A DNA stretch of 64,000 bases from Paraoerskovia sediminicola. GTDB lineage: Bacteria; Actinomycetota; Actinomycetes; Actinomycetales; Cellulomonadaceae. The stretch covers positions 1,054,001 through 1,118,000 of the forward strand of contig NZ_AP027729.1 in NCBI RefSeq assembly GCF_030296575.1, read 5' to 3'. The notes under the pieces were generated by a model. That model was not told the DNA's origin. It searched no databases and was given only the letters and a program-made list of their open reading frames with translations. Position 1 is the first letter of the stretch, and each line of letters opens with the position of its first letter. The translations under genes were made by a program, and so were the position numbers. Below, piece after piece: positions 18,461 to 26,341 of the stretch.

Positions 18461-18490
18461 CCCCGCCTCGACCGCACAGGGTCGGCGGGG
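18461..18490 (-). terminator. Terminator hairpin of ohr
   Basis: CCCCGCC (18461-18467) pairs with GGCGGGG (18484-18490), and GACC (18470-18473) with GGTC (18480-18483), with a two-base bulge and a 6-nt loop. It lies about 27 bp past the ohr stop on the minus strand, between ohr and the nrdD promoter. Confidence 0.65.
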
Positions 18491-18516
18491 CGCCGAAGGA
18501 GCGACCAGGACGACGG

Positions 18517-18939
18517 TCAGGCGACCGTCGCGTCGACCGTGACCTCGATGTTGCCGCGCGTGGCGTTGGAGTACGGGCACACCTGGTGCGCAGCCTCCAC
18601 GAGGGCGTCCGCGGTGGCCTGGTCGACGCCGGAGAGCTCGACGTGCAGCGCCACCGCGAGCTGGAAGCCGACATCGCGGGGCTCGACCCCGACCTCGGCG
18701 ACGACGGCCGAGTCGGCGATCGGCGCCTTCTGCCGGCTCGCGACCAGCTTCAGCGCGCTGTGGAAGCACGCGGCGTAGCCGGCGGCGAAGAGCTGCTCGG
18801 GGTTCGTCGCGGGGCCGCCCGCGCCGCCCATCTCCTTGGGGACGACGAGGTCGACCTCGAGGTTGCCGTCGCTCGTGCGCGCCTGACCGTTGCGCCCGTC
18901 GCCGGTCGCCGTCGCGATGGCGGTGTAGATCGCAGCCAT
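18517..18939 (-). CDS. ohr: Organic hydroperoxide resistance protein (Ohr/OsmC family)
   Basis: Thiol peroxidase that reduces organic hydroperoxides. 140 aa, the standard Ohr length, with both reactive cysteines: Cys58 in [10 protein letters not shown] and Cys121 in [16 protein letters not shown] with an AGGAGG site. It is divergent from a TetR gene with a perfect 8-bp inverted repeat in the gap (18965-18992). Ohr is usually controlled by a MarR-type OhrR, not seen next to it here. Confidence 0.92.
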   Translation of the reverse strand: MAAIYTAIATATGDGRNGQARTSDGNLEVDLVVPKEMGGAGGPATNPEQLFAAGYAACFHSALKLVASRQKAPIADSAVVAEVGVEPRDVGFQLAVALHVELSGVDQATADALVEAAHQVCPYSNATRGNIEVTVDATVA

Positions 18940-18964
18940 GTCGTCCTCCTGGATGATCGGGTCA

Positions 18965-18992
18965 CTAGTAGAGTTACTAGTTCGTCTACTAG
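18965..18992. promoter_or_regulatory. Operator in the ohr/TetR intergenic region
   Basis: CTAGTAGA (18965-18972) and TCTACTAG (18985-18992) form a perfect inverted repeat with a 12-bp spacer that itself holds the palindrome ACTAGT (18976-18981). The A/T-rich block stands out from its surroundings and sits 26-53 bp upstream of ohr. Most likely bound by the divergent TetR protein. Confidence 0.65.
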
Positions 18993-19051
18993 ATCACGGA
19001 GCCGAGCAGGATGCAAGGGACCGGCGAGCCGACCTCGCCCTACCTCGACCG

Positions 19052-19083
19052 CTGTCGCCCCCCTGTCGCCCCCCTGTCGCCCC
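19052..19083 (+). repeat. Three 11-bp tandem repeats before the TetR gene
   Basis: CTGTCGCCCCC twice in full (19052-19073) and a third copy one C shorter (19074-19083), ending 18 bp before the GTG start. May affect the leader or be slippage-prone; no known function. Confidence 0.6.
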
Positions 19084-19101
19084 CTGTGGGACCGTAGGAC
19101 C

Positions 19102-19701
19102 GTGAGCACCCCGACCGCAGCGACCGCCCCCGACCGGGTCTCGCCCGTGCGCGCGCGGATCCTCGATGCCGCGACGGAGCTGTTCTACGCCGAGGGCGTC
19201 CGTGCGGTCAGCGCCGACCGGATCATCGCGGTCGCCGAGGTCTCGAAGGTCACGTTCTACCGACACTTCCGCACCAAGGACGATCTGGTCGTCGCCTATC
19301 TCGAGGCGACCGGCGCCCGTGAGCGCGAGCTCATCGACAGCGCCCGGGCGCAGAACGCCGGGGACGCGGTCGCGACGCTGATGTTCCTCGCCACGCTCGC
19401 AGGAGACCTGGCGTGCCGGCCGGGGTTCCGCGGGTGCTCGTTCATCAACGCGTCGGCCGAGTACCCCGACGCCGCGCACCCGGTCCGTGCCGTGATCGCG
19501 GCGCACCGCGCCTGGTACACCGAGACGTTCCGGCAGCTCGTCCTCGAGGTCGGCGTCGACGACCCCGCAGGCGTCGCCGACGAGCTCATGATGCTGCGGG
19601 ACGGGGCGATGATCGCCGGGTACGTCGGCTCCCCCGACTCGCTCACGATGCGCGTCGCGAACGCCGGACGCGCGATCCTGCGGGCGCACCGGCTGTCCTG
19701 A
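19102..19701 (+). CDS. TetR family regulator next to ohr
   Basis: 199 aa. Helix-turn-helix at about residues 36-55 (VSADRIIAVAEVSKVTFYRHF), then an all-helical ligand domain. Cys105 and Cys112 lie in GDLACRPGFRGCSFINASAEYPD; the GC-F-NA-E stretch recurs in a subgroup of TetR proteins and could be a redox or ligand-sensing site. GTG start (STPTAATAPDR). Divergent from ohr; presumably represses ohr and itself through the 18965-18992 repeat. Regulation of ohr is inferred from arrangement. Confidence 0.85.
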   Translation: MSTPTAATAPDRVSPVRARILDAATELFYAEGVRAVSADRIIAVAEVSKVTFYRHFRTKDDLVVAYLEATGARERELIDSARAQNAGDAVATLMFLATLAGDLACRPGFRGCSFINASAEYPDAAHPVRAVIAAHRAWYTETFRQLVLEVGVDDPAGVADELMMLRDGAMIAGYVGSPDSLTMRVANAGRAILRAHRLS

Positions 19702-19744
19702 GCCGCCTGTCCCGAGCCGCCGCACGGCCCGCTAGCCTCGGCCC

Positions 19745-20566
19745 ATGGCCCTCATGCGCTGCGACTTCTTCTCCGACGTCCTCGAGGTCAGCACCTCGAT
19801 GACCGTGATCCTCCCCCAGGCGACGCAGCAGCAGATCGGGATGACCGGCACGGCCGCCACGGCCGAGCGCGGCGAGCCCGCACCGCCCGTGCTCTACCTG
19901 CTCCACGGGCTCAGCGACGACGACACCGTGTGGACGCGCCGCACCTCGATCGAGCGGTACGTCGCCGACCTCGGGATCGCGGTCGTGATGCCGCGCGTCG
20001 AGCGCAGCTTCTATCACGACGAGGCCCACGGTCAGCGGTTCTGGACGTTCCTCACCGAGGAGCTCCCCGCCGTCGTGCACTCGTTCTTCAAGGTGTCGCA
20101 GCGACCCGAGGACACGTTCGTCGCCGGGCTGTCGATGGGCGGCTACGGGGCGATGCGCTGGGCTCTGACCCACCCCGACCGATTCGCTGCGGCCGCCTCG
20201 CTCTCGGGCGTCCTCGACCCGGCCGAGCCGGGGCTGCTCGAGGCGAGGGGCGACCTCTACGACACCGTCTTCGACAGCCGCCCCGTCGACGGGACCGACA
20301 GCGACCCCCTCCACCTCCTGCGCGTCCTGGGCCGGCGGGGGTCGGACGACGGCGTCGCGCCCGGGAGCAGGGGCCTCCCCACGCTCTACGTGGCCTGCGG
20401 GACCGAGGACGGCCTGCTGGCCGGGAACGAGCGGTTCCTGGCCGAGGCCGACCGGCTCGGGATCCCGGTGACGCGCGATCTCAGCCCCGGCGAGCACGAG
20501 TGGGGACTGTGGGACGCGCAGATCCAGGACGTGCTGCGGTGGCTGCCGATCACCGGCCGGGACTGA
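19745..20566 (+). CDS. Alpha/beta hydrolase esterase (esterase D / antigen 85-like)
   Basis: 273 aa. Nucleophile Ser130 in FVAGLSMGGYGAMRWAL; oxyanion strand VLYLLHGLSDDDTVW; acid and His in the C-terminal half (CGTEDGLL, PGEHEWGLWD). Resembles tributyrin esterases and S-formylglutathione hydrolases of the esterase D group. No signal peptide, so cytosolic. ATG start. Converges on the exporter gene with 17 bp between stops. Substrate unknown. Confidence 0.85.
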   Translation: MALMRCDFFSDVLEVSTSMTVILPQATQQQIGMTGTAATAERGEPAPPVLYLLHGLSDDDTVWTRRTSIERYVADLGIAVVMPRVERSFYHDEAHGQRFWTFLTEELPAVVHSFFKVSQRPEDTFVAGLSMGGYGAMRWALTHPDRFAAAASLSGVLDPAEPGLLEARGDLYDTVFDSRPVDGTDSDPLHLLRVLGRRGSDDGVAPGSRGLPTLYVACGTEDGLLAGNERFLAEADRLGIPVTRDLSPGEHEWGLWDAQIQDVLRWLPITGRD

Positions 20567-20583
20567 CAGCCACCGCCGGACCG

Positions 20584-22137
20584 TCAGTGCGCGACGACGG
20601 GAGCCTCCTGGCCGACCGACGCCTCGCCGTCCGACACCCGCTGTGAGGCCCGCGCCTCCTGACGTTCGGCGCGCTGCGCCTTGGTCCTGAACAGGGCCCC
20701 GGTCAGGACCGCGCCGACGAGAAAGATCCCCGCCGACCACGCGAACGCGACGTCGTAGCTGTGCAGGGCGGCCTCGGCCTGGACCGCGGGCCCGCCAGCG
20801 GCGTGGTCCGCCAGGTAGGTGGCCGCGGCCGTGGTGGCGATGGTGTTGAGCACGGCGGTGCCGACGGCGCCGCCGACCTGCTGGCTCGTGGTGACCATCG
20901 CGGACGCGACCCCGGCGTGCGCACGGTCGACGCCGAACGTCCCGAGCTGGAACGACGGCGGCATGGTGCAGCCCATCCCGACGCCCATGCCGATGAGCGC
21001 GGGCAGGACACCCACGGCGTAGGTGCTGTCCACGTCGATCTGGGTCAGGTACAGCATCGAGAGGGTCGCGACGCTCAGCCCGAAGGCCACGAGGACCTTG
21101 GGGCCGAACCTCGGGAGCGTGAGGTTGTTGGAGATCTGCGCGGTCACCATGATCGTGAGGATCATCGGCAGGAACGCGACGCCCGTGCGCAGCGGCGTGT
21201 AGCCCATCGTGGCCTGCAGGTAGTAGGTCAGGAAGAGGAAGACGCCGAACATGCCCGAGCCGGCGACGAAGATCGCGACGTAGGCGCCGCCGCGGTCGCG
21301 GTCGGTGACGATGCCCAGGGGCAGCAGGGGGTTGGGCGAGCGGCGCTGCGTGAGCACGAATCCGACGAGGAGCACGACGGCGGCCGCGAGCGGGCCCCAC
21401 GTCAGCGGCGAGTCCCAGCCCTCGGGCTCGGCCTGCGAGAAGCCGAAGACGAGCGCGAACAGGCCTGCCGATCCCAGGATCACGCCGGGGACGTCGATCC
21501 GGTGGCTGTGCGTCTCCTCCTTGCGCGGGAGCAGGACGAACCCGGCGACCACAGCGACGACGGCGAAGATCAGGTTGACGTAGAGGTTCCAGCGCCAGTC
21601 GAAGTACTCGGTGAGGTAGCCGCCGAGCAGCAGGCCGACGCCGCCACCCATGCCGGCGATCGCGCCGAAGACGCCGAACGCGCGACCCCGCTCCTTGGGG
21701 TCGGTGAAGGTGGTCGTGAGGACCGACAGCGCCGCGGGCGCGAGGAGCGCGCCGAACACGCCCTGCAGGGCGCGCGCGACGACCAGCATCTCGAAGCTCT
21801 GCGACGCGCCACCGAGCGCCGAGGCGGCGGCGAAGCCGACCAGGCCGACGAGGAACGTGCGGCGGCGGCCGAACATGTCGGAGAGCTTGCCGCCGAGCAG
21901 CAGCAGGCTGCCGAAGGCGAGCGCGTAGGCGGTGACGATCCACTGCCGGTCGTTGTCGCTGAACCCGAGGTCGGCCTGGGCCGAGGGCATGGCGATGTTC
22001 ACGATCGTCGCGTCGAGCACGACCATGAGCTGGGCGAGCGCGACGGTCGCGAGGACGAACCACCGCCGCCTGTGCGGTGCGGGCGGCGGGGTGGCCGGCG
22101 CGGCGGGCTGCTCGGCGCCTGGGTGCTGTGCGGACAT
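20584..22137 (-). CDS. MFS multidrug exporter (DHA2/EmrB-type)
   Basis: 517 aa, about 14 hydrophobic segments. Motifs: LAQLMVVLDATIVNIAMPSAQADLG in TM1, GGKLSDMFGRRRTFL after TM2, LQGVFGALLAPAALSVLTTTF. Exports small molecules by proton antiport; substrate unknown. Start ATG (MSAQHPGAEQ). Divergent from a TetR gene with a shared operator, so probably repressed by it and induced by the exported compound. Confidence 0.88.
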   Translation of the reverse strand: MSAQHPGAEQPAAPATPPPAPHRRRWFVLATVALAQLMVVLDATIVNIAMPSAQADLGFSDNDRQWIVTAYALAFGSLLLLGGKLSDMFGRRRTFLVGLVGFAAASALGGASQSFEMLVVARALQGVFGALLAPAALSVLTTTFTDPKERGRAFGVFGAIAGMGGGVGLLLGGYLTEYFDWRWNLYVNLIFAVVAVVAGFVLLPRKEETHSHRIDVPGVILGSAGLFALVFGFSQAEPEGWDSPLTWGPLAAAVVLLVGFVLTQRRSPNPLLPLGIVTDRDRGGAYVAIFVAGSGMFGVFLFLTYYLQATMGYTPLRTGVAFLPMILTIMVTAQISNNLTLPRFGPKVLVAFGLSVATLSMLYLTQIDVDSTYAVGVLPALIGMGVGMGCTMPPSFQLGTFGVDRAHAGVASAMVTTSQQVGGAVGTAVLNTIATTAAATYLADHAAGGPAVQAEAALHSYDVAFAWSAGIFLVGAVLTGALFRTKAQRAERQEARASQRVSDGEASVGQEAPVVAH

Positions 22138-22174
22138 GGGTGTGCTCCTGGAAGTCGTCGTCGGTGGCCCCAAC

Positions 22175-22215
22175 CTAATACAGAACTTGCTAGTATCGGA
22201 ACCCATGAGTTCCGA
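22175..22215. promoter_or_regulatory. Divergent MFS/TetR promoters with operator over the TetR start
   Basis: TCGGAAC (22196-22202) and GTTCCGA (22209-22215) form a perfect 7-bp inverted repeat with a 6-bp spacer spanning the TetR ATG at 22205. TAGTAT (22191-22196) is a -10 for the TetR gene that would start transcription close to the ATG, so a leaderless mRNA. Minus-strand TATTAG (22175-22180) is a -10 for the exporter, and the operator covers its -35 position. One bound dimer could thus block both genes. Confidence 0.6.
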
Positions 22216-22807
22216 ATCTATTCCGCGAGCCGCGGGGCCGGGCCGGCCGCGAGACGCCGCCCTCGACGACGTGATCCTCGCCGCCGCGCGCGACCTCGTC
22301 GTCGAGAGCGGGTTCGACGGCACGACCATGGACGCCGTCGCCGAGCGCGCGGGGACCGGCAAGGCGACCCTCTACCGCCGCTGGGGTTCGAAGACGGAGC
22401 TCGTGGCCGACGCGATCAGCCGGTCGACCCCGACCCCGGTCGCCGACGACATCCCCGACACCGGCTCGCTGCGCGGCGACCTCGACGAGGCGCACCGCGC
22501 CCTGCACCGCAGCCGGGACCAGGAGCTCGTCTCGGGCCTGGTGTCCGAGGTGCAGCGCGACCCGGTCCTCGCGAAGGCGTTCCACGAACGGCTCGTCGCG
22601 AGCAAGACCCGCCTCCTCCGGGGGCTGCTCGAGCGCGCCCGGCAGCGCGGCGAGGTCCCCGAGGGCCACGACCTCGAGCTGCTGGCGAGCATCGTGCCCG
22701 CGATGGTGATGTACCGGAAGATGATCACCGGGGGGTCCGTCGACGACGACTACATCCGGCGGATCACGAGCGAGGTGCTGCTCCCGCTGGCCACGCGCCC
22801 CGTGTGA
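22205..22807 (+). CDS. TetR family repressor of the adjacent exporter
   Basis: 200 aa. HTH at residues 40-59 (TTMDAVAERAGTGKATLYRRW), C-terminal ligand-binding helices of the TetR_C type (LASIVPAMVMYRKMITG). ATG start lies inside an inverted repeat, consistent with autorepression. Divergent from the DHA2 exporter, its likely target. Ligand unknown. Confidence 0.88.
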   Translation: MSSESIPRAAGPGRPRDAALDDVILAAARDLVVESGFDGTTMDAVAERAGTGKATLYRRWGSKTELVADAISRSTPTPVADDIPDTGSLRGDLDEAHRALHRSRDQELVSGLVSEVQRDPVLAKAFHERLVASKTRLLRGLLERARQRGEVPEGHDLELLASIVPAMVMYRKMITGGSVDDDYIRRITSEVLLPLATRPV

Positions 22808-22879
22808 CCCGCGTGCGAGCAGACCTCGACCGTGGTGCTCTCTGGTGTCTGCCGACCGGCAGCCGAGGAGGAGACCGAC

Positions 22880-23446
22880 ATGACCGACATGACCGGACGC
22901 CGCGTGCTCGCGGTCGTCACGAACCGCGGGATCGAGCAGGACGAGCTCCTCGTCCCTGTCGCGCACCTGCGTGACGCCGGGGCGACCGTCGACGTCGCCG
23001 CCGTCAGCGACGACGAGATCCGCACCCTCGTCGGCGACGAGGACCCCGGCGAGACCACGCACCCCACCACGACCCTCGCCGCTGCGGACGCAAGTGCGTA
23101 CGACCTGCTGCTCGTCCCGGGCGGCACCCTGAACGCCGACGCCCTGCGCCTGGAGAGCGACGCCGTCGAGCTCGCGCGCGCGTTCGCCGGGGCGGGGAAG
23201 CCGATCGCTGCGATCTGCCACGGCCCGTGGCTCCTCGTCGAGGCGGACCTGGTCGAGGGCAAGACGCTGACCTCCTACCCCTCTCTCGCGACGGACATCC
23301 GCAACGCGGGCGCCGCCGCCTGGGTCGACGAGCCGGTGAAGGTCTGCCCCACCGAGGGATACACCCTGATCACCTCGCGCACGCCGGACGACCTCGACGA
23401 GTTCCTCGGGGCGATCGACGACACCCTGTCGCAGGTGTCGGCATGA
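22880..23446 (+). CDS. DJ-1/PfpI family protein (type 1 GATase-like)
   Basis: 188 aa. Nucleophile elbow with Cys113 in IAAICHGPWLLVEADLV; family strand RVLAVVTNRGIEQDELL at the N-terminus. Such proteins act as deglycases, chaperones or proteases; which applies here is unclear. Start ATG at MTDMTGRRV with GAGGAG upstream; upstream in-frame codons are not convincing. Its stop overlaps the next ATG (ATGA), so a two-gene operon with the flavin-type protein. Confidence 0.85.
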   Translation: MTDMTGRRVLAVVTNRGIEQDELLVPVAHLRDAGATVDVAAVSDDEIRTLVGDEDPGETTHPTTTLAAADASAYDLLLVPGGTLNADALRLESDAVELARAFAGAGKPIAAICHGPWLLVEADLVEGKTLTSYPSLATDIRNAGAAAWVDEPVKVCPTEGYTLITSRTPDDLDEFLGAIDDTLSQVSA

Positions 23447-23949
23447 GCCCACGCACCGGCGCCGAGCCGGCCACGGACGAGCAGCTGGGGACGGTGCGCG
23501 GGATCGTCCGGGACACGAGGATCGCGATGCTGACGACGCTCGCGCAGGACGGCTCGCTCGTCAGCCGCCCCATGGGTGTCCAGGAGACCGAGTTCGACGG
23601 GGACCTGTGGTTCTTCGCCGACGCCGACGCGCACGCCGCGGGCGAGGTGGCGCACGACGCGCGGGCCAACGCCGCGTTCGTCGGATCGTCGTCGTGGCTG
23701 TCGATCTCCGGCCGGGTCGGCGTGGTGCGCGACCAGGAGACGATCCGTGAGCTCTGGGGCGCGGGCGCCGAGGCATGGTTCCCGGACGGCCCCGAGACTC
23801 CTGGCGTCGTCCTGCTGCGGCTGCACGCCGAGACCGCCGAGTTCTGGTCCGCGCCGGGCGGCCGCCTGGTCACCGCGGTCAGCTTCGTGAAGGCCAAGGT
23901 GACGGGCGAGCGGTTCGAGGGCGGCCAGAACGAGACGGTCGGTCTCTGA
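23443..23949 (+). CDS. Pyridoxamine 5'-phosphate oxidase family protein (general stress type)
   Basis: 168 aa split-barrel flavin- or F420-binding fold: TRIAMLTTLAQDGSLVSRPMGVQETEFDGDLWFF, then RANAAFVGSSSWLSISGRVGVVRD. This matches the GS26/DUF2255-like stress branch of the PNPOx superfamily rather than true PdxH. Cotranscribed with the DJ-1-like gene. Role in stress is inferred. Confidence 0.82.
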   Translation: MSPRTGAEPATDEQLGTVRGIVRDTRIAMLTTLAQDGSLVSRPMGVQETEFDGDLWFFADADAHAAGEVAHDARANAAFVGSSSWLSISGRVGVVRDQETIRELWGAGAEAWFPDGPETPGVVLLRLHAETAEFWSAPGGRLVTAVSFVKAKVTGERFEGGQNETVGL

Positions 23950-23961
23950 CGACCGCAGGCG

Positions 23962-25044
23962 TCATCCGCCGGCCGTCTCCGTCTCGACGCGCTCCCCCAC
24001 CGTGTGGAGCACGACGACGTCGGGGTCCAGCGGGACGAGCTCGTCGACCCGGTCCTGGAGCTCCGCGACGTCGGGCAGCGCCTCGGGGCTGCGCACCTGC
24101 ACCACCACCTGGTCGGCCTGCCACGCCACGTCCTCCACCGACGCCCCGGGGGTGTCGGCGAGCCACTCGTCGGCCGCTGCCGACACCTGACCGGTCCACA
24201 CGGCCTGGAGCGCCACGGACACCGTGTTCGCCACCATCGGGATCGCGACGACGACGGCCGCGCCACCGATCAGGACGTAGGTGCGCCGTCGGCGCCGGTC
24301 GCCCCGCGCGGACGCGGCCCTGGCGACGATCGCCTCCTTCGCGTAGCCGGCGACGGTGAAGACCACGGTCGACGCGATGACGAGGGCGACCACGTTCGAG
24401 ACGAAGAGCAGCAGCGCACCGAGCGCGAGCGACGGCGCGCCCTGACCGAGGCACACCCCGACGACCCCGAGCGGCGGCACCAGCGAGATGGCGATCGCGA
24501 TGCCCGGCAGCACGTCGCCCAGGTCCTTGCGCGAGAGCGCGATCGCGCCGGCGAAACCCGTCGCGAAGGCGGCGACCAGGTCGGGGATGCCGGGCGACGT
24601 CCGACCCGTGACCTGGGAGTTCGTCAGGACGCTCGTCGTCGCGGGGAGCAGGAGGGCGATCAGGTAGCCCATGAGGACGACGAGCGCGAGCCCCGCGACG
24701 ACGTACAGCAGGGACCGCGCGACGCGCTTCGGTCGGCCGGTGACGATGCCCAGCCCGACGCCGAGGATCGGCGTCGACAGCGGGGCGATGATCATCGCCC
24801 CGATCACCGTGGCGGTCGAGTCCGTGATGACGCCCGCGATCGCGATGAGCCCCGACAGCGAGAGCATCGCCCAGAAGGCGGACCTCTTGGCCTGGGTGTC
24901 ACCCGAGTCGAGGTCGAGCCGGTCGGCGAGCTCGTCGAGCGCGCGACGCTGCTGCGTCGGGACGAGGCCCCAGAAGCGGCGGTCGAAGCCGAGCCCGGCG
25001 GACGTCCCGTCCGGGGTCGCGGGAGGTGTGGAAGTCGTGGTCAT
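23962..25044 (-). CDS. DUF389 membrane protein
   Basis: 360 aa. The DUF389 core runs from about residue 50 to 240 with several hydrophobic segments: ITDSTATVIGAMIIAPLSTPILGVGLGI near 75-105 and GIAIAISLVPPLGVVGVCLG near 190. A cytosolic or extracytosolic C-terminal domain follows (residues about 280-360), ending in a TVGERVETETAGG tail. The family has no proven function. Start ATG (MTTTSTPPATPDG), behind a striking palindromic region at 25126-25177. Confidence 0.82.
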   Translation of the reverse strand: MTTTSTPPATPDGTSAGLGFDRRFWGLVPTQQRRALDELADRLDLDSGDTQAKRSAFWAMLSLSGLIAIAGVITDSTATVIGAMIIAPLSTPILGVGLGIVTGRPKRVARSLLYVVAGLALVVLMGYLIALLLPATTSVLTNSQVTGRTSPGIPDLVAAFATGFAGAIALSRKDLGDVLPGIAIAISLVPPLGVVGVCLGQGAPSLALGALLLFVSNVVALVIASTVVFTVAGYAKEAIVARAASARGDRRRRRTYVLIGGAAVVVAIPMVANTVSVALQAVWTGQVSAAADEWLADTPGASVEDVAWQADQVVVQVRSPEALPDVAELQDRVDELVPLDPDVVVLHTVGERVETETAGG

Positions 25045-25125
25045 GTCTGGCCGTTCGTGCGTGCCGCGGTCCGCGCCGACGGCGGCGGCCGGCCGAGCCG
25101 GCGCCCCGCCATCGGGGCGCGCTCG

Positions 25126-25177
25126 ACGTGCCAAGTATTCCGTACGGCGGCGCTCTTCCGGTTCCGTACGGGCACGT
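25126..25177 (-). promoter_or_regulatory. Nested palindromes upstream of the DUF389 gene
   Basis: Two copies of TTCCGTACGG (25138-25147 and 25162-25171), each holding the palindrome CCGTACGG, are flanked by ACGTGCC (25126-25132) and its complement GGCACGT (25171-25177). The copies are 24 bp apart, just over two helical turns, which suits cooperative binding of two dimers. The block lies 82-133 bp upstream of the DUF389 start. No known consensus matched. Confidence 0.6.
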
Positions 25178-25236
25178 GTCCGGCGGCGCATCCGGCCACT
25201 CGTCCGGCCGCGCGCCCGGCCGACCGTCCAGCACGG

Positions 25237-26301
25237 TCAGAGCCCGGCGAGGACCTCCCGCTCGCGCGACGGGTCCAGACCGACCGCGGGCCGGTCCGTC
25301 CGCAGGGGCGCGGTCCCGTCGCCGTCCCGGGCGAGGGCGCGCAGCCACGACCACGTGTCGGCGACGGTCGCCTCGACGGGCCGGACGACGAGCCCCAGGT
25401 CGAGCGCGGTCGTCACGTCGGAGCGGTGCAGGGCGTCGTGGTCCTCACCCGGGGGCAGCCAGACCGGCAGCTGCGTCCAGGGCTCGACCCCGGCGTCGAG
25501 GAGCACCTGCGGGTCGACCCATCGCGGGGTCGCCTCGGGCGCTCCGGTGCGTCGGCGGTGGTCGGACGTCGTCGCGACGCACACGAGCAGCAGCCGCCCC
25601 GTGGTCACGGGTCCGGACGGTCCGACGACGTCGACAGGGCCGGGCGGAGCGGGCGTCGGCCGCGACGGATCGACGAGGTCGAGCGCGAACCGGGCGAGGT
25701 CCCGCGCGTCGACGAGCTGCACGGGGGCCTCGGCGGGGCCGGGCGCGACGAACGGTCCCCCGCGCGCGACCCGCGTCAGCCACCACGGCAGCCGGCCCAC
25801 GTCCTCCCGCGGTCCGAGCACGAGTCCCGGACGGAGGATCGTGGCGCGCTCCTCGAACGCCTCGGCGACGGCGAGCTCGGCACCGCGCTTGAGGCGGGCG
25901 TACGGGACGTCGGGGCCGTCGTCCGGGGACCCGTCGACGACGGGCCAGTCCTCACGGGCCCCGGCGGCCGGGGCGTCGTAGACGGACCTGCTCGACACGT
26001 ACACGTACCGCTCGGCACGGTCGGCGAGGAGCCGCGCCGAGTCACGCACCGCCGAGGGCGCCCACGACCAGGTGTCGACGACGGCGTCCCAGACCCCGCC
26101 GGCCGGCCCGTCGACCTCGCCCAGCCCGGCCAGCCCCTCGGGACGGGTGCGGTCCCCGACGACCTGCGTGACGCCGTCCGGCAGTGACCCGCTGCCCGAT
26201 CGTCCACGGTTGAGGACGGTCACGTCCCAGCCGCGCGCGACGGCGTCGTCCACCACCGCGCGACCGACGAACGCGGTACCACCCAGGACGAGGAGCCTCA
26301 T
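25237..26301 (-). CDS. NAD-dependent epimerase/dehydratase family protein
   Basis: 354 aa extended SDR: N-terminal MRLLVLGGTAFVGRAVVDDAVARG (GxxxFxGR-type Rossmann motif), YVYVSSRSVYD and YARLKRGAELAV (YxxxK-like catalytic pair). Resembles atypical isomerase-type SDRs whose substrates are mostly unknown. Chosen ATG at MRLLVLGG is the family start; the frame is open upstream only because the neighbouring DUF11 gene's true tail runs into it (see that entry). Confidence 0.85.
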   Translation of the reverse strand: MRLLVLGGTAFVGRAVVDDAVARGWDVTVLNRGRSGSGSLPDGVTQVVGDRTRPEGLAGLGEVDGPAGGVWDAVVDTWSWAPSAVRDSARLLADRAERYVYVSSRSVYDAPAAGAREDWPVVDGSPDDGPDVPYARLKRGAELAVAEAFEERATILRPGLVLGPREDVGRLPWWLTRVARGGPFVAPGPAEAPVQLVDARDLARFALDLVDPSRPTPAPPGPVDVVGPSGPVTTGRLLLVCVATTSDHRRRTGAPEATPRWVDPQVLLDAGVEPWTQLPVWLPPGEDHDALHRSDVTTALDLGLVVRPVEATVADTWSWLRALARDGDGTAPLRTDRPAVGLDPSREREVLAGL

Positions 26302-26341
26302 CCCCCGAGTGTGCCCCAGGGGGCGCGGTCCTCGGTGGAGG

